Below are positions 16,566-25,900 of a DNA stretch of 64,000 nt, in pieces; within the stretch, counting starts at the first letter, position 1, and each line of letters begins with the position of its first letter. Below the pieces are notes generated by a model. The model was given only the letters and a program-made list of their open reading frames with translations. It ran no database searches and was not told where the DNA came from. Made by a program: the position numbers and the translations under genes. The stretch comes from an uncultured Celeribacter sp. (GTDB lineage Bacteria; Pseudomonadota; Alphaproteobacteria; Rhodobacterales; Rhodobacteraceae): NCBI RefSeq assembly GCF_963675965.1, contig NZ_OY780935.1:620001-684000 (forward strand). The letters are read 5' to 3'.

Positions 16566-18053
16566 GTGGAACTTTATCTGAAGATCAGGCTGGCGCGCAG
16601 CGAAGGGATGAGCCAGCGTGAGCTGGCGCGGCATTTCAACATATCGCGTGACAGCGTTCGCAAGATGTTGGCGTTCTCGTCGCCGCCGGGATACCGGCGC
16701 ACCAAGGAGATCAAGCGGCCCAAGCTTGATGGGTTTACGGGAATCATCGACGATTGGCTTGAAGACGACAAGAAGTTGCCTCGCAAGCAGCGCCATACGG
16801 CGAAGCGGCTCCACGAGCGGCTCAAGGCGGAGCACGGGTTCACCGGCGGTTATACGATCATCAAGGATTACGTTCGGCAGCGAGAGCGGCGCAGCCGGGA
16901 GATGTTCGTGCCGCTGGCGCATCCGCCGGGCCATGCACAGGCCGATTTTGGCGAAGCGCTGGTTGTGATCGGGGGAGTTGAGCAAAAGGCCCACTTCTTC
17001 GTCCTGGATTTGCCGCACAGCGATGCCTACGTCGTGCGGGCCTACCCGGCGGCCACGGCAGAGGCCTGGATGGACGGGCATGTGCATGCCTTTGCCTTCT
17101 TTGGCGGGGTGCCGCAGTCGGTGCTGTATGACAACGACCGCTGCCTGGTCGCGAAGATCCAACCCGATGGTAAACGGGTGCGCGCCACGCTGTTCAGCGG
17201 GTTGCTGTCGCACTACCTGTTCCGAGACCGCTACGGGCGGCCCGGCAAAGGGAACGACAAGGGCAATGTTGAGGGGGTGGTGGGCTATGTGCGTCGCAAC
17301 CACATGGTACCGATCCCCTGCTTCCCGGACTGGGAGAGCTTCAACGCTTATCTTGAGGAGCGGTGCCGTGCCCGTCAGGGCGATACTTTGCGGGGGCAAA
17401 CGGAGACGATCGGTGCGCGGCTGCAGCGGGATCTGGCCGAGATGCGCCCCTTGCCAGCCGCCCCCTTTGAGGCCTGCGCACAAGCTAACGGCCGGGTGAG
17501 CTCCCAGTCTTTGGTCCGCTACGACACCAATGATTACTCGGTGCCCGTAGCCTATGGCCATCAGGACGTCTGGGTGCGGGCCTATGTCGATCAGGTGGTG
17601 ATCGGCTGTCGCGGGGACGTAATCGCGCGCCATCCGCGGTGCTACGGGCGCGAGGACATGGTGTTCGACCCGATCCATTACCTTCCGCTAATCGAACGCA
17701 AGATCAATGCTTTGGATCAGGCCGCGCCCCTTGCGGAGTGGGACTTGCCCGAAGAGTTCGACACGCTGCGCCGCTTGATGGAAGCGCGCATGCTGAAGAT
17801 CGGCCGTCGCGAGTATGTCCAGGTGCTGCGGCTTCTGGAAAGCTTTCGCATGGAAGAGCTGCACGCCGCTGTAAAACAAGCCCTGAAGATGGGCGCGGTC
17901 GGCTTTGATGCCGTGAAGCATCTGGTCCTGTGCCAGGTCGAGAAGCGGCCACCACGGCTCGACCTCGATGTGTACCCCTACCTGCCACGGACACGGGTCG
18001 AGACGACCTCCGCGGCCAGCTACATGTCCCTGATGCCGGAGGCTGCGGAATGA
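16566..18053 (+). CDS. istA: IS21 transposase IstA
   Basis: A 495-residue DDE transposase. The N-terminal HTH (MSQRELARHFNISRDSVRKM) is followed by the rve integrase core with the catalytic acidic residues in HAQADFGEALVVI, VLYDNDRC and NDKGNVEGVVGYVRR. The C-terminal part has the IstA-type beta domain (SLVRYDTNDYSVPVAYG). The start used is GTG at 16566, followed by ELYLKIRLARSEGM. The gene seems intact. It acts together with IstB for replicative, target-selective transposition. Confidence 0.95.
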   Translation: MELYLKIRLARSEGMSQRELARHFNISRDSVRKMLAFSSPPGYRRTKEIKRPKLDGFTGIIDDWLEDDKKLPRKQRHTAKRLHERLKAEHGFTGGYTIIKDYVRQRERRSREMFVPLAHPPGHAQADFGEALVVIGGVEQKAHFFVLDLPHSDAYVVRAYPAATAEAWMDGHVHAFAFFGGVPQSVLYDNDRCLVAKIQPDGKRVRATLFSGLLSHYLFRDRYGRPGKGNDKGNVEGVVGYVRRNHMVPIPCFPDWESFNAYLEERCRARQGDTLRGQTETIGARLQRDLAEMRPLPAAPFEACAQANGRVSSQSLVRYDTNDYSVPVAYGHQDVWVRAYVDQVVIGCRGDVIARHPRCYGREDMVFDPIHYLPLIERKINALDQAAPLAEWDLPEEFDTLRRLMEARMLKIGRREYVQVLRLLESFRMEELHAAVKQALKMGAVGFDAVKHLVLCQVEKRPPRLDLDVYPYLPRTRVETTSAASYMSLMPEAAE

Positions 18054-18805
18054 CCCATGCCCCCGAGATCCTGCTGGAGCATCACCTCAAGAGACTGAAG
18101 CTTCCGACGTTCCTGCGCGAGTATCAGAAGATAGCACGCCAATGCGCCGCCGAGGGCCTGGACCATGTCCAGTTCCTGACGCGCCTGGTGGAATTGGAGC
18201 TGATCGATCGCGAGCGAAGAATGGTCGAGCGCCGCATCAAGACGGCCAAGTTCCCGGCCACCAAAAGCCTCGACTTCAAGGCGATCCCCAAACTCAACAA
18301 GATGCAGGTCCTGGAGTTGGCGCGCTGCGACTGGATCGAGCGACGCGAAAACGTGATCGCCCTCGGTCCAAGTGGCACGGGCAAAACCCACGTCGCCCTC
18401 GGCCTGGGGCTCGCCGCCTGCCAGAAAGGGATGACGGTCAGCTTCACCACCGCCGCGGCCCTGGTCAACGAACTGATGGAGGCCCGTGACGAGCGTCGCC
18501 TGCTGCGGGTCCAAAAACAGATGGCCAATGCCAAGCTGCTGATCATCGACGAATTGGGCTTCGTCCCGCTCTCAAAAACCGGAGCAGAGCTGCTCTTCGA
18601 ATTGATCTCGCAGCGCTATGAGCGCGGCGCAACGCTGATCACGAGCAACTTGCCCTTCGATGAATGGACGGAAACATTCGGCACTGAGCGCCTGACCGGG
18701 GCGCTCCTTGACCGGCTGACCCACCACGTCAACATCCTCGAGATGAATGGCGAGAGCTATCGCCTAGCCCAGAGCCAAGCGCGAAAAGCCACCAAAACCA
18801 TCTGA
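18050..18805 (+). CDS. istB: IS21 helper ATPase IstB
   Basis: A 251-residue DnaC/DnaI-like AAA+ ATPase with Walker A GPSGTGKTH, Walker B LLIIDELGF and sensor segment TLITSNLPFDEW. The ATG at 18050 overlaps the istA stop in ATGA, so translation is coupled. A longer frame begins upstream inside istA but is only a shadow. IstB assembles on target DNA and directs IstA. A TTGGCCC / GGGCCAA hairpin at 18821-18838 follows the stop and may terminate the transcript. Confidence 0.95.
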   Translation: MTHAPEILLEHHLKRLKLPTFLREYQKIARQCAAEGLDHVQFLTRLVELELIDRERRMVERRIKTAKFPATKSLDFKAIPKLNKMQVLELARCDWIERRENVIALGPSGTGKTHVALGLGLAACQKGMTVSFTTAAALVNELMEARDERRLLRVQKQMANAKLLIIDELGFVPLSKTGAELLFELISQRYERGATLITSNLPFDEWTETFGTERLTGALLDRLTHHVNILEMNGESYRLAQSQARKATKTI

Positions 18806-18971
18806 TCGAAAAGCCATGACTTGGCCCTCACGGGCCAAGGCGGCCAGTCAACCGCCAGCTATTTGGAGAGCGCGGCTGACTGGCCGCCTGCGTTCTGCGC
18901 AACCGTCACGCCCAACCCTAAAGTGGTCTACTTTTGCGCCGCCCTTTGGTCGGGTTTTACTCCGCCGTTGA

Positions 18972-20033
18972 CAGAGGGCGAAAGCCCACGCCAAAGAGCA
19001 CGGGCACGATATTGAGCTGCGGTTTGGCGAGGTGCTTTTGTCCGTCACCCAGAAAGGCGGGCGCACCTTTAACACCCACACGGGGGAGCTGGGCGCGGTC
19101 TGGATGTTCCAAGACCCCGAAGACCGCATTCCGAATAATCCCGGTATCACCGTGGACTTTCGGGCGCTTGGCTTGGCGACAGGCGGTTTGGATCATGCGG
19201 AAAAGCATTTTAGGGAAGTTATGACGGCCATGGCGATCCCCTACGGCGAACATCAGCTCCGCGTCTCTCGCGTGGACTTTGCCATGGATATGTTGGCCCC
19301 GTGGTTCGAACCGGAGCGGATCGCGCTTGTCGCTCCGCCGGGCACCAAGGTGACGGAACACACGGGCGTCGATGAAACCGTCACACAGGCCACCGGGGGC
19401 CGCGTCACCGGGCTTCGGGCGGGGAATGTCGATAACCGCCAGTTGGCAATCTATGACAAGCGCGGCGAGGTCATACAGAAGGCCAAAGACGGCTGGCTTG
19501 CGATCTGGAATGCAGAGCGTGCCGCCTGCGGGCAAGAGTCTTTGGACCTGTCCGACCGCCACGCAAGCCAAGTCTGGCGCTTCGAGCTGCGGCTTGGGTC
19601 AAAGCAGCTCCGAGACCGCTTTGAAATGCACTCATGGGCGGATGTGCGGGAGAGACTCGGAGACGCCTATCACAATGCGCTTGAGCGCCTGCGCTACTGC
19701 ATCCCCACAAATGACAGCAACCGCGCCCGCTGGCCCGCGCACGAGCTGTGGCGGTTGTTTGAAGATACGGTCATGCAAGACCTGTCCGTGCATTGCATCG
19801 GCGTGCAGCCCTCGGACGTGATCTTTGCCAACCGCACTGCCAAAATGCGGGAACTGGACCAGCAGCTCTTGGGCCTCTTCATCACCCGCGCCGCAATCTC
19901 CGACGTGCCGCCGGATGAGTTCTACGACTTCATGGACCAGCACACAGACGCCCTGCGCCGCAACAGCGAGGAGCATCCGAAGACCTTGGAAGAGAGGTTG
20001 CAGAAGGCGGGCGGAAAGTATCGGTGGACGTAA
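18972..20033 (+). pseudogene. Replication initiation factor (Rep_trans-like), 5' end lost
   Basis: The readable product (from QRAKAHAKEHG, and from a possible GTG at 19032) has the Rep_trans-like segments SVTQKGGRTFNTHTGEL, then VDFRALGLATGGL and HQLRVSRVDFAMDML, followed by QLAIYDKRGE and SQVWRFELRLGSKQLRDRF. These are typical of rolling-circle initiators of filamentous phages and small integrative elements. Protein-like sequence continues upstream of every usable start until a TGA at 18969, 26 bp from the IS21 end. The true N-terminus was therefore removed by the IS21-associated rearrangement. A shortened protein from GTG 19032 could be made, but is unlikely to be active. Confidence 0.75.
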
Positions 20034-20040
20034 AAGGGCG

Positions 20041-20208
20041 GATTGTGTTGAAAAACTCTGATGCAGCGCTTTGGGGCCAAATTTGGCAGAACAATATTCC
20101 GAATTATTCAAATTCTAGCGGCGTCACGGGGTGCAATCAGCTCGTGGAGGAATCGTTTCCCACATTTCCGAAATTTGCAAATGCAGCAAAGAGTTTTTCA
20201 ACGGAATC
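20041..20208 (+). repeat. 168-bp MITE-like element, copy 1
   Basis: Terminal inverted repeats begin GATTGTGTTGAAAAACTC at the left and end GAGTTTTTCAACGGAATC at the right. The element is flanked by a 4-bp direct repeat GGCG (20037-20040 and 20209-20212) and has no coding capacity. It has the same length as, and colinear internal similarity to, copy 2 at 24382-24549 when one is inverted; positions 46-65 share GCAGAACA and TTCC blocks. It inserted eight bases after the rep gene stop. Confidence 0.75.
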
Positions 20209-20244
20209 GGCGGAAAGTGTGAATTCGCTGCAAACCTCATGAAT

Positions 20245-20288
20245 GACCGCAAAGCGCAGTAAGCGAACGATTACTGCGCTTTGCGGTC
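20245..20288 (-). terminator. Perfect 18-bp hairpin after the autotransporter gene
   Basis: Arms at 20245-20262 and 20271-20288 (left arm starts GACCGCAAAGCG) are perfectly complementary, with an 8-base loop GCGAACGA. The hairpin begins eight bases after the autotransporter stop on the minus strand. There is no T run, so it may act as a mRNA-stabilising structure or Rho-assisted terminator. Confidence 0.55.
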
Positions 20289-20296
20289 TGTACAGC

Positions 20297-23200
20297 TCAG
20301 AACCGGGCGGAAAGGCGCAGGGTCAATGCATGTTCGCGGCCATTGTCCCCGATCTGCCCCTTATAGCCGACGGTCAGCTGCGTCATATCGCTCAGCGACA
20401 GCGAGGCCCCAGCCTCCAGAAGCGCGGCATCGCGGATGACCGGTGCCCCTTCGACCGTAAACGCCGCCCCGCCGTCAAAGCTGGCAGTGGACAAGGGCGT
20501 CACATCGCCATAGGCATGACGCCAGCCAAGCGCACCGGTGAGTTCGAGCGGCAATGTGCCGATCTCGATCTGCGCCGATCCGCGCGTGCCCAGGGTGGTG
20601 AAGAGCGTCGACATGTCCTGCGACTGGCCCGCCAGCGCCGCAGCGCCGCCAGCCTCCGTGAAACCGTCCGTATTGAGTCCGACCCAGGCCAGGCCCGCGA
20701 AAGGTTCGATTTCGGCCAGTCCAAGATCGACGCTCCAGCCCGCCTCGCCGAAGACCTGCGCCGTTCCAGCATGGTAATTCGCCGCCTGTGCGCCGGTGAG
20801 CGCGCCTACGGCGACAGTCCGGTCGCTGTCGACATCGCTCAGGCTGTAGGAGGCCCCGCCGCGCAGCGACAGCAGACCGGCCCCGGCGGCAAAGGAGCGC
20901 GAACCATAGGCGCCGATGTGGAAACTGTCAGCCGTGGCGCTGGAGGAGCGCTCAGACACATTCAGCTCGGTGCGGCCATAGCCAGCGAACACCCCAAGAT
21001 GGGTCGCTTCGGACGTTGTCATATCGGCGCCGACCAGGAAGCCGCCTGTGTTTTCGCGCAGGGCTGCGGCATTGTCATTGCCATCCTTGCGATCCCAGGC
21101 CCCGAAGCCTTCTACCCAAATCTCCGGTGCATCTGCGGCCTGTACCATATCTGCGCCGGTTGCGGCTCTGGACGTATATCCCTCGCCCTCCGGAGCACCG
21201 TTCGCGCCGATCGACCGCAGACGCTGGCCAACCGTGGTGCGCAACAGATCAGTATTCTCCACGAGGCTGGATTGCAGACTGGCATGCAGCTCGCCGGAGA
21301 GGCTGTCAAAGGCCGCGCCAAGCACCGCCGCATCGTCCGGCAGGAAAGCCGCGGCGTCGAACACCGCATTGCCATGCCCTGCCGCTTCACTTACGGCAGA
21401 GACGGCACGTTGGTTGGTCGTACCCACCTTGTCGGAGAAGCTGATGTCGTTGCGCAAAAGCTTCAGATCGACCGTGTAATTGTCCCGATCATAGACCAAA
21501 GACGGATCAAGAAAGGCATAGTCGGAGGTGACGCTGTCGAAGGCGCCGGTCAAACCGGTGCCGCCTTCCAGAATCCGATAGGTTGCGGAGGGATCATAGG
21601 TTCCGTCAAAGCCGATATGCTGCACCGTCCCGCCACTGATGACGACATTTCCGCTGGCAATGGTCTTGTCGCTGGAGGTTCCCGTCGGATCGGTTTCGAC
21701 CTCGTAGATAGACCCGGCCTCGAAGGTCACATCGCCAATGACATTGAGCGTGCCAATGGAATTACCCGGGCTGAGAATGCCACCTGACTGCACGGTGGTT
21801 TCCCCGACCGTACCGGAGCCGCCAAGCCGCGAGCCGCTGGCTACTGTCGTTTCACCCGACGAGTTGAAGTTACCATTGACAATGAGCGTCGACGCTCCGG
21901 CCAGATCGACACTGCCAAAGGAAAGATCCGTGCCCGTCAGCGTCAGGATGCCCGTATTCAGGGCCAGCGCATCCGCCTGCACGCCGCCGGAGAGGGCCCA
22001 GGCGCTGCCCGCCATGGTGAGCGTGCCGAAGCCCTTGAGGTCTTCATCCTCGCTGCCCGTGCCTTTGAGCGTCAGCGTGTCGCCGCTGTCGGCCTGAACC
22101 TGGCCTATAAGGTTCGAGCCTGTGTCGAGTGTCAGATCGTAGTTGATCCCTCTGGCTTTCCCGAGCGCGTAAGTGCCGGTTCCCTCGATCGTGCCGGAGT
22201 TGGTGATGCTCGCATGACCGGTCTCAGCATAATCGGAGTCCATGAAATACAGTCCACGGCTCCCAGTGATGGTGCCGGAGTTTGTGATTTCGCTATTCGT
22301 AACTCCGGCAAAAATCGCCCCATCAGTGGCGCCCTGCAGCGTCCCCGTATTGTTCAGGCTGGCATCCGTCAGATTGTAAAACAGCGCGCCATAATGGCGT
22401 TCACCGGTGATCGTGCCGTCGTTAGTCAGAGTGCCCTTGGTGCTCGACAGCTCGTACCCATTCCCGATCCACGCGCCGATGTCGGCCGACATGGTCCCGG
22501 TCGTGGAGTTGATAATGGTACCGGATTTATAAAATGCGGCTGCGGCAGTCCCCTCATACTCAATGTTGGTCGATGTGAGCGACCCATCGTTTTCCAGATA
22601 CCCTACACCGGACACGGCGGTAATCGCGTTATACTCGGAGGAGATTGTCGCCCCCTCGCGGTTGTAGATGGTTGCATCCCCCTCAAGATGAAGGGCCGCC
22701 CGGCCGTCCCGCCCAGAAATGCTGCCGTAGTTGTCGATGGTGCTACTCGTTCCCCCGCTTGCCATCTGTACCGTGCCTTCGATCGTGGCTCCGGCATTGT
22801 TGGTCAGCGACAGAGTGTCATTGGCGATCATGATGCTGAACTTGTCGCTCGTAATGCGCCCGGAGTTTACAACGGTCATTCCTGACCAGCCGTTGTAAAT
22901 TGCCGCGCCACCATTCAACGACTCGAGGATACCGGTGGACCCGACTTTGACTGTGTCATCCGTATGCGAGGCGATGCCACCCGCTGTCCCGTCTGCGCGG
23001 AGCGTGCCGTCAATCTGGAACTCCCAGGCGTTGCTGGTGCTCGTATTGATCGCATTTTGGGTATTGCTGGTCACGGAAAGGGAACCGCCCTGCTCGAGAT
23101 GCAGGATGCCGCCACCGGGATGGCGGGTGTCCATATCAATCGGCGCGGTTTCTGTGCCGCTGATCACGACGTCGTACGCCGATTGCGCCAGAGCCGCGCC

Positions 23201-23335
23201 GCTCCATCCGAAGGTGGCGAGTACTCCGGTCAGGGCCGTACCTGCGATAATTTGTCTGCGCGCCAAATACCGCCCCGCCAGACCACTCAAACCTATCGTT
23301 GCGTCAGCCATCAACGTTCTCTCTCTTGTCTTCAT
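20297..23335 (-). CDS. Autotransporter (type Va secretion) with beta-helix passenger
   Basis: A 1012-residue protein. It has an extended signal region ending near GAALAQS (about residue 51), then a long passenger rich in NSGTI, NTGTL and TNDGTI repeats typical of a parallel beta-helix. A PATR-like segment SRLGGSGTVGETTVQSGG follows, then LSPGNSIGTLNV (about 500-530). A C-terminal autotransporter barrel of about 270 residues ends in LRLSARF. The barrel exports the passenger across the outer membrane. ATG 23335 and ATG 23311 (MADATIG) are both possible starts; the second has a GAGAGAA site. The passenger function (adhesin or other) is unknown. The gene and the TetR gene beside it are framed by two MITE-like copies. 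Confidence 0.9.
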   Translation of the reverse strand: MKTRERTLMADATIGLSGLAGRYLARRQIIAGTALTGVLATFGWSGAALAQSAYDVVISGTETAPIDMDTRHPGGGILHLEQGGSLSVTSNTQNAINTSTSNAWEFQIDGTLRADGTAGGIASHTDDTVKVGSTGILESLNGGAAIYNGWSGMTVVNSGRITSDKFSIMIANDTLSLTNNAGATIEGTVQMASGGTSSTIDNYGSISGRDGRAALHLEGDATIYNREGATISSEYNAITAVSGVGYLENDGSLTSTNIEYEGTAAAAFYKSGTIINSTTGTMSADIGAWIGNGYELSSTKGTLTNDGTITGERHYGALFYNLTDASLNNTGTLQGATDGAIFAGVTNSEITNSGTITGSRGLYFMDSDYAETGHASITNSGTIEGTGTYALGKARGINYDLTLDTGSNLIGQVQADSGDTLTLKGTGSEDEDLKGFGTLTMAGSAWALSGGVQADALALNTGILTLTGTDLSFGSVDLAGASTLIVNGNFNSSGETTVASGSRLGGSGTVGETTVQSGGILSPGNSIGTLNVIGDVTFEAGSIYEVETDPTGTSSDKTIASGNVVISGGTVQHIGFDGTYDPSATYRILEGGTGLTGAFDSVTSDYAFLDPSLVYDRDNYTVDLKLLRNDISFSDKVGTTNQRAVSAVSEAAGHGNAVFDAAAFLPDDAAVLGAAFDSLSGELHASLQSSLVENTDLLRTTVGQRLRSIGANGAPEGEGYTSRAATGADMVQAADAPEIWVEGFGAWDRKDGNDNAAALRENTGGFLVGADMTTSEATHLGVFAGYGRTELNVSERSSSATADSFHIGAYGSRSFAAGAGLLSLRGGASYSLSDVDSDRTVAVGALTGAQAANYHAGTAQVFGEAGWSVDLGLAEIEPFAGLAWVGLNTDGFTEAGGAAALAGQSQDMSTLFTTLGTRGSAQIEIGTLPLELTGALGWRHAYGDVTPLSTASFDGGAAFTVEGAPVIRDAALLEAGASLSLSDMTQLTVGYKGQIGDNGREHALTLRLSARF

Positions 23336-23667
23336 TTATGAAAATGCCTTGCTAGAGGCTCTGGGTAGTCAACTTGACGCAATTAGAAACAGATTGTTGC
23401 CAATCGGACAAGGGGGATATGTTGTCTTCTGACATGTGCAGATTTGACAATTTAGGCAGTTCAGGCCGCTATTCGCCTCGCCCGTCAGGACACCATTTCA
23501 TCTGCGAGCTTGGGAAAAGCGGAAAGGGCCGCGCGCGCCACGGGGCCCCGGCGGCGGCCCGCCTGCGATCACGATGAGCGGTTTGAAAAGCGCGCGTAGT
23601 GTGACAAACTCATGACGCATTGAGCACAGGCTACCCGGTGGCGGATCGGGGAAACAGGATCACAGAC
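23336..23667. other. Divergent control region between autotransporter and TetR genes
   Basis: About 330 bp without a convincing gene. It must hold the promoters of both divergent genes. I see no clear palindrome that would mark an operator. Confidence 0.4.
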
Positions 23668-24336
23668 ATGACGAGGGACATCCCGCAAGAAACGACCGAC
23701 CGCGCGGTTGGCAGGCCCCCACGCATCTCGCGCGACGATATCGCAGATGCCGCGCTGGCCATTGGGCTGTCATCTGTGAAGATGAAAGCGGTGGGGGAGA
23801 GGCTTGGCGTTGACCACTCTTCGCTTTACCGCCACGTTAAAGGACGCGACGACCTGATCTTCGTGGCGCTGGATCGGGCGGTATCCAAGCTTGACTGGGA
23901 ACAGGATTCCCCGGACTGGCGAGATTTCCTGAGATCCATGACGAAGGCCGTCTGGGCGCTCTGCGATGCATATCCCGGGCTAGCCTCGGCCCTACGCACG
24001 ATGAAAACCATCCCCCCCTCGGTCATCGCCGGATATGCCCGCGCCTGTCGTCGGCTGGAGGAACATGGTTTTGCCATGGACGACGCCGTGCTAATCATCG
24101 ATGGCATCATGGATATGACCGTGGGCTGCGCCTCTCGCTGGGAGCAGTTGCTCGAAAATGACGGCGCAGCAGCTGAGACTATGCTGAATTCTCTGGAAAC
24201 GGCTAATGACGCCGCAACCGCGCCATATGGGGCGCGAATGAAAGAACTCATGAGCGGCGCCCCAAAAGAATGGTGGCAACGAAAGCTCAACCTGATGATC
24301 GAAGGTGCCGCGGCTTTGCTCGTCCGAAACGAGTAA
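23668..24336 (+). CDS. TetR family regulator with TetR_C_1-like effector domain
   Basis: A 222-residue regulator. The HTH region is ISRDDIADAALAIGL... with recognition helix LGVDHSSLYRHVKGRDDL, which has the SLYRHV form seen in TetR-proper-like repressors. The C-terminal half carries the W-x-x-FL-RSM and GIMDMTVGCA helices of the effector domain. ATG 23668 (AGGA upstream) is preferred over the earlier TTG at 23620. It is divergent from the autotransporter gene and may control it; that is inference from position only. Confidence 0.85.
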   Translation: MTRDIPQETTDRAVGRPPRISRDDIADAALAIGLSSVKMKAVGERLGVDHSSLYRHVKGRDDLIFVALDRAVSKLDWEQDSPDWRDFLRSMTKAVWALCDAYPGLASALRTMKTIPPSVIAGYARACRRLEEHGFAMDDAVLIIDGIMDMTVGCASRWEQLLENDGAAAETMLNSLETANDAATAPYGARMKELMSGAPKEWWQRKLNLMIEGAAALLVRNE

Positions 24337-24381
24337 CCACATGGGAATTTCTGTGGATAGTGCGAACGGCAGCCTCCGACC

Positions 24382-24549
24382 GATTGTGTTGAAAAACTCT
24401 GTCACGGCACCTGACAGGCAATTTTTGTAGGAAAATGTTCTAAAGGCGTTGCAAGGCAGCCGAAAACACGGCGCTTGGCACGTGAATTTGGAACACTGTT
24501 CTGCATTTCGGAGAGCGCCGAGAGCCTCAGGGGCTTTTTCAACACAATC
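24382..24549 (-). repeat. 168-bp MITE-like element, copy 2 (inverted relative to copy 1)
   Basis: Ends are GATTGTGTTGAAAAACTC at the left and CTTTTTCAACACAATC at the right. A 4-bp direct repeat GACC flanks it (24378-24381 and 24550-24553). Length is exactly that of copy 1. Its reverse complement aligns with copy 1 without gaps at internal positions 46-65. No gene lies inside. Confidence 0.75.
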
Positions 24550-24770
24550 GACCATGAGCAGACGGCGGTCGTGGCTCGATCCCGAAGGGAAGCCGCCCGT
24601 CCGGCATCCGCAACCAGCGCATCAATCAACGAGCGCTCTGTGCTTGAGGGATATTACGAGTGCTTTCATCGGCCTCACGGAGAATGGCGCGAATGTCTAA
24701 CCTGATCTGGACCTGTCACGGTTTGATGCCGCTCCTTTGATAGCATTTACTGCAAGGAAGGAGACGAACT

Positions 24771-25046
24771 ATGGGATTGAAACGGACGGACGAATTCCGG
24801 GCTGATGCGGTGCGGATCGCGCTGACCAGCGGGCTGACACGCAAGCAGGTGGCGTCAGATTTGGGCGTCGGCCTATCGACGCTGAACAAATGGATTACGG
24901 CGCACCGCGACACTGATGTTGTGTCCGACAAAGACCTGGACCTCGCCCGCGAAAATGAACGGCTTCGGCGCGAGAACCGTATCCTGAAGGAGGAGAGGGA
25001 TATTCTAAAAAAGGCCACGGCCTTCTTCGCGAGCCAAAAGCCATGA
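24771..25046 (+). CDS. IS3-family transposase OrfA
   Basis: A 91-residue Tnp_8-type DNA-binding protein. It has an HTH (DEFRADAVRIALTSGLTRKQ, then DLGVGLSTLNKWI) and a leucine-rich coiled coil (ENERLRRENRILKEERDIL). A run of six A residues (TTCTAAAAAAGG) near the end, in the region shared with OrfB, is the usual place for the -1 frameshift that makes the OrfAB transposase. An AAGGAGACGAACT site precedes the ATG. Confidence 0.93.
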   Translation: MGLKRTDEFRADAVRIALTSGLTRKQVASDLGVGLSTLNKWITAHRDTDVVSDKDLDLARENERLRRENRILKEERDILKKATAFFASQKP

Positions 25047-25900
25047 GATTTAGGTTCATCGAAGAGCATGGCCGCGAATTCCCGACCAACCGCCTTTGCA
25101 AGGTTCTGGATGTTAGCGAACGTGGCCTACGAGCTTATCGCTGCCGCCCGGCTAGCCTAAGGCAGCGGACGGACATGGTCGTCTTGGCCCACATCAAGGA
25201 ACAATCTCGGCTCAGCCTGGGCAGCTACGGACGACCGAGGAGGACGGAAGAACTGAAAGAGCTGGGCCTGAACATTGGCCATCGCCGTGTCGGTCGACTG
25301 ATGCGTGAGAATGGCATTCGCGTTGAAAGGTCGAGGAGATACAAGGTGACGACCGACAGCAACCATGCTTTCACCATCGCACCCAACCTGTTGAACCGGG
25401 ACTTCCGGGCCGACCGCCAGAACCAGAAATGGGCGGGCGACATCAGCTATGTGTGGACCTGCGAAGGCTGGCTCTACCTGGCTGTCATTCTTGATCTGCA
25501 TTCTCGCCGGGTGATCGGTTGGGCAGTCAGCAATCGCATGAAACGTGATTTGGCAATCCGGGCACTGAGCATGGCGATTGCATTCCGGTCACCTCCCAGA
25601 GGCTGCATCCACCATACGGATCACGGGTCACAATATTGCTCTCATGATTATCAGAAGATCCTGCGGCAGCATGGGTTCAAGGTCTCGATGAGCGGCAAAG
25701 GCAACTGCTATGACAACTCCGCTGTCGAGACATTCTTTAAAACGATCAAAGCAGAGATGATTTGGCGACGGCCGTGGCAAACACGACGGCAGGCTGAAGC
25801 GGCCATATTCCAATACAGCAACGGCTTCTACAATCCGCGAAGACGGCACTCAGCACTGGGCTGGAAAAGTCCGGTCGCTTTCGAACGGAAAGTGGCTTAA
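25043..25900 (+). CDS. IS3-family transposase OrfB (DDE)
   Basis: A 285-residue rve-type integrase core. An HTH_21 domain (SLGSYGRPRRTEELKE..GHRRVGRLMRENGI) is followed by the DDE triad: Asp in WAGDISYVWT, Asp in HHTDHGSQY, and Glu in NSAVETFFKTIK, with the IS3 signature Lys. It ends with the integrase tail PRRRHSALGWKSPVAFE. Its start overlaps the orfA stop. The copy appears functional and could supply transposase to the truncated relatives in this window. Confidence 0.95.
   Translation: MRFRFIEEHGREFPTNRLCKVLDVSERGLRAYRCRPASLRQRTDMVVLAHIKEQSRLSLGSYGRPRRTEELKELGLNIGHRRVGRLMRENGIRVERSRRYKVTTDSNHAFTIAPNLLNRDFRADRQNQKWAGDISYVWTCEGWLYLAVILDLHSRRVIGWAVSNRMKRDLAIRALSMAIAFRSPPRGCIHHTDHGSQYCSHDYQKILRQHGFKVSMSGKGNCYDNSAVETFFKTIKAEMIWRRPWQTRRQAEAAIFQYSNGFYNPRRRHSALGWKSPVAFERKVA

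Larger units (their letters stand above)
16453..18943 (+). mobile_element. IS21-family insertion sequence
   Basis: istA and istB overlap by four bases and are enclosed by inverted repeats. The left repeat starts GGCGGTGCAAAATTAGACC at 16453. The right one, on the other strand, starts GGCGGCGCAAAAGTAGACC and occupies 18923-18943; two of 21 bases differ. A third, internal copy of the repeat lies near 16491, as is usual for IS21. Perfect 13-bp inverted arms (AGGCGGCCAGTCA) at 18838 and 18877 lie between istB and the right end. The exact outer boundaries and any target duplication are unclear because the two flanks belong to different sequences. Confidence 0.85.

Noticed and set aside
16380..17678. 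432-codon minus-strand frame opposite istA
   Set aside because: Antisense shadow of the IS21 transposase; no motif or ribosome site.
20243..21787. Long open frame (514 codons) on the plus strand opposite the autotransporter
   Set aside because: It is antisense to a clear autotransporter barrel, has no domain, and its amino-acid make-up is typical of antisense frames in high-G+C DNA.
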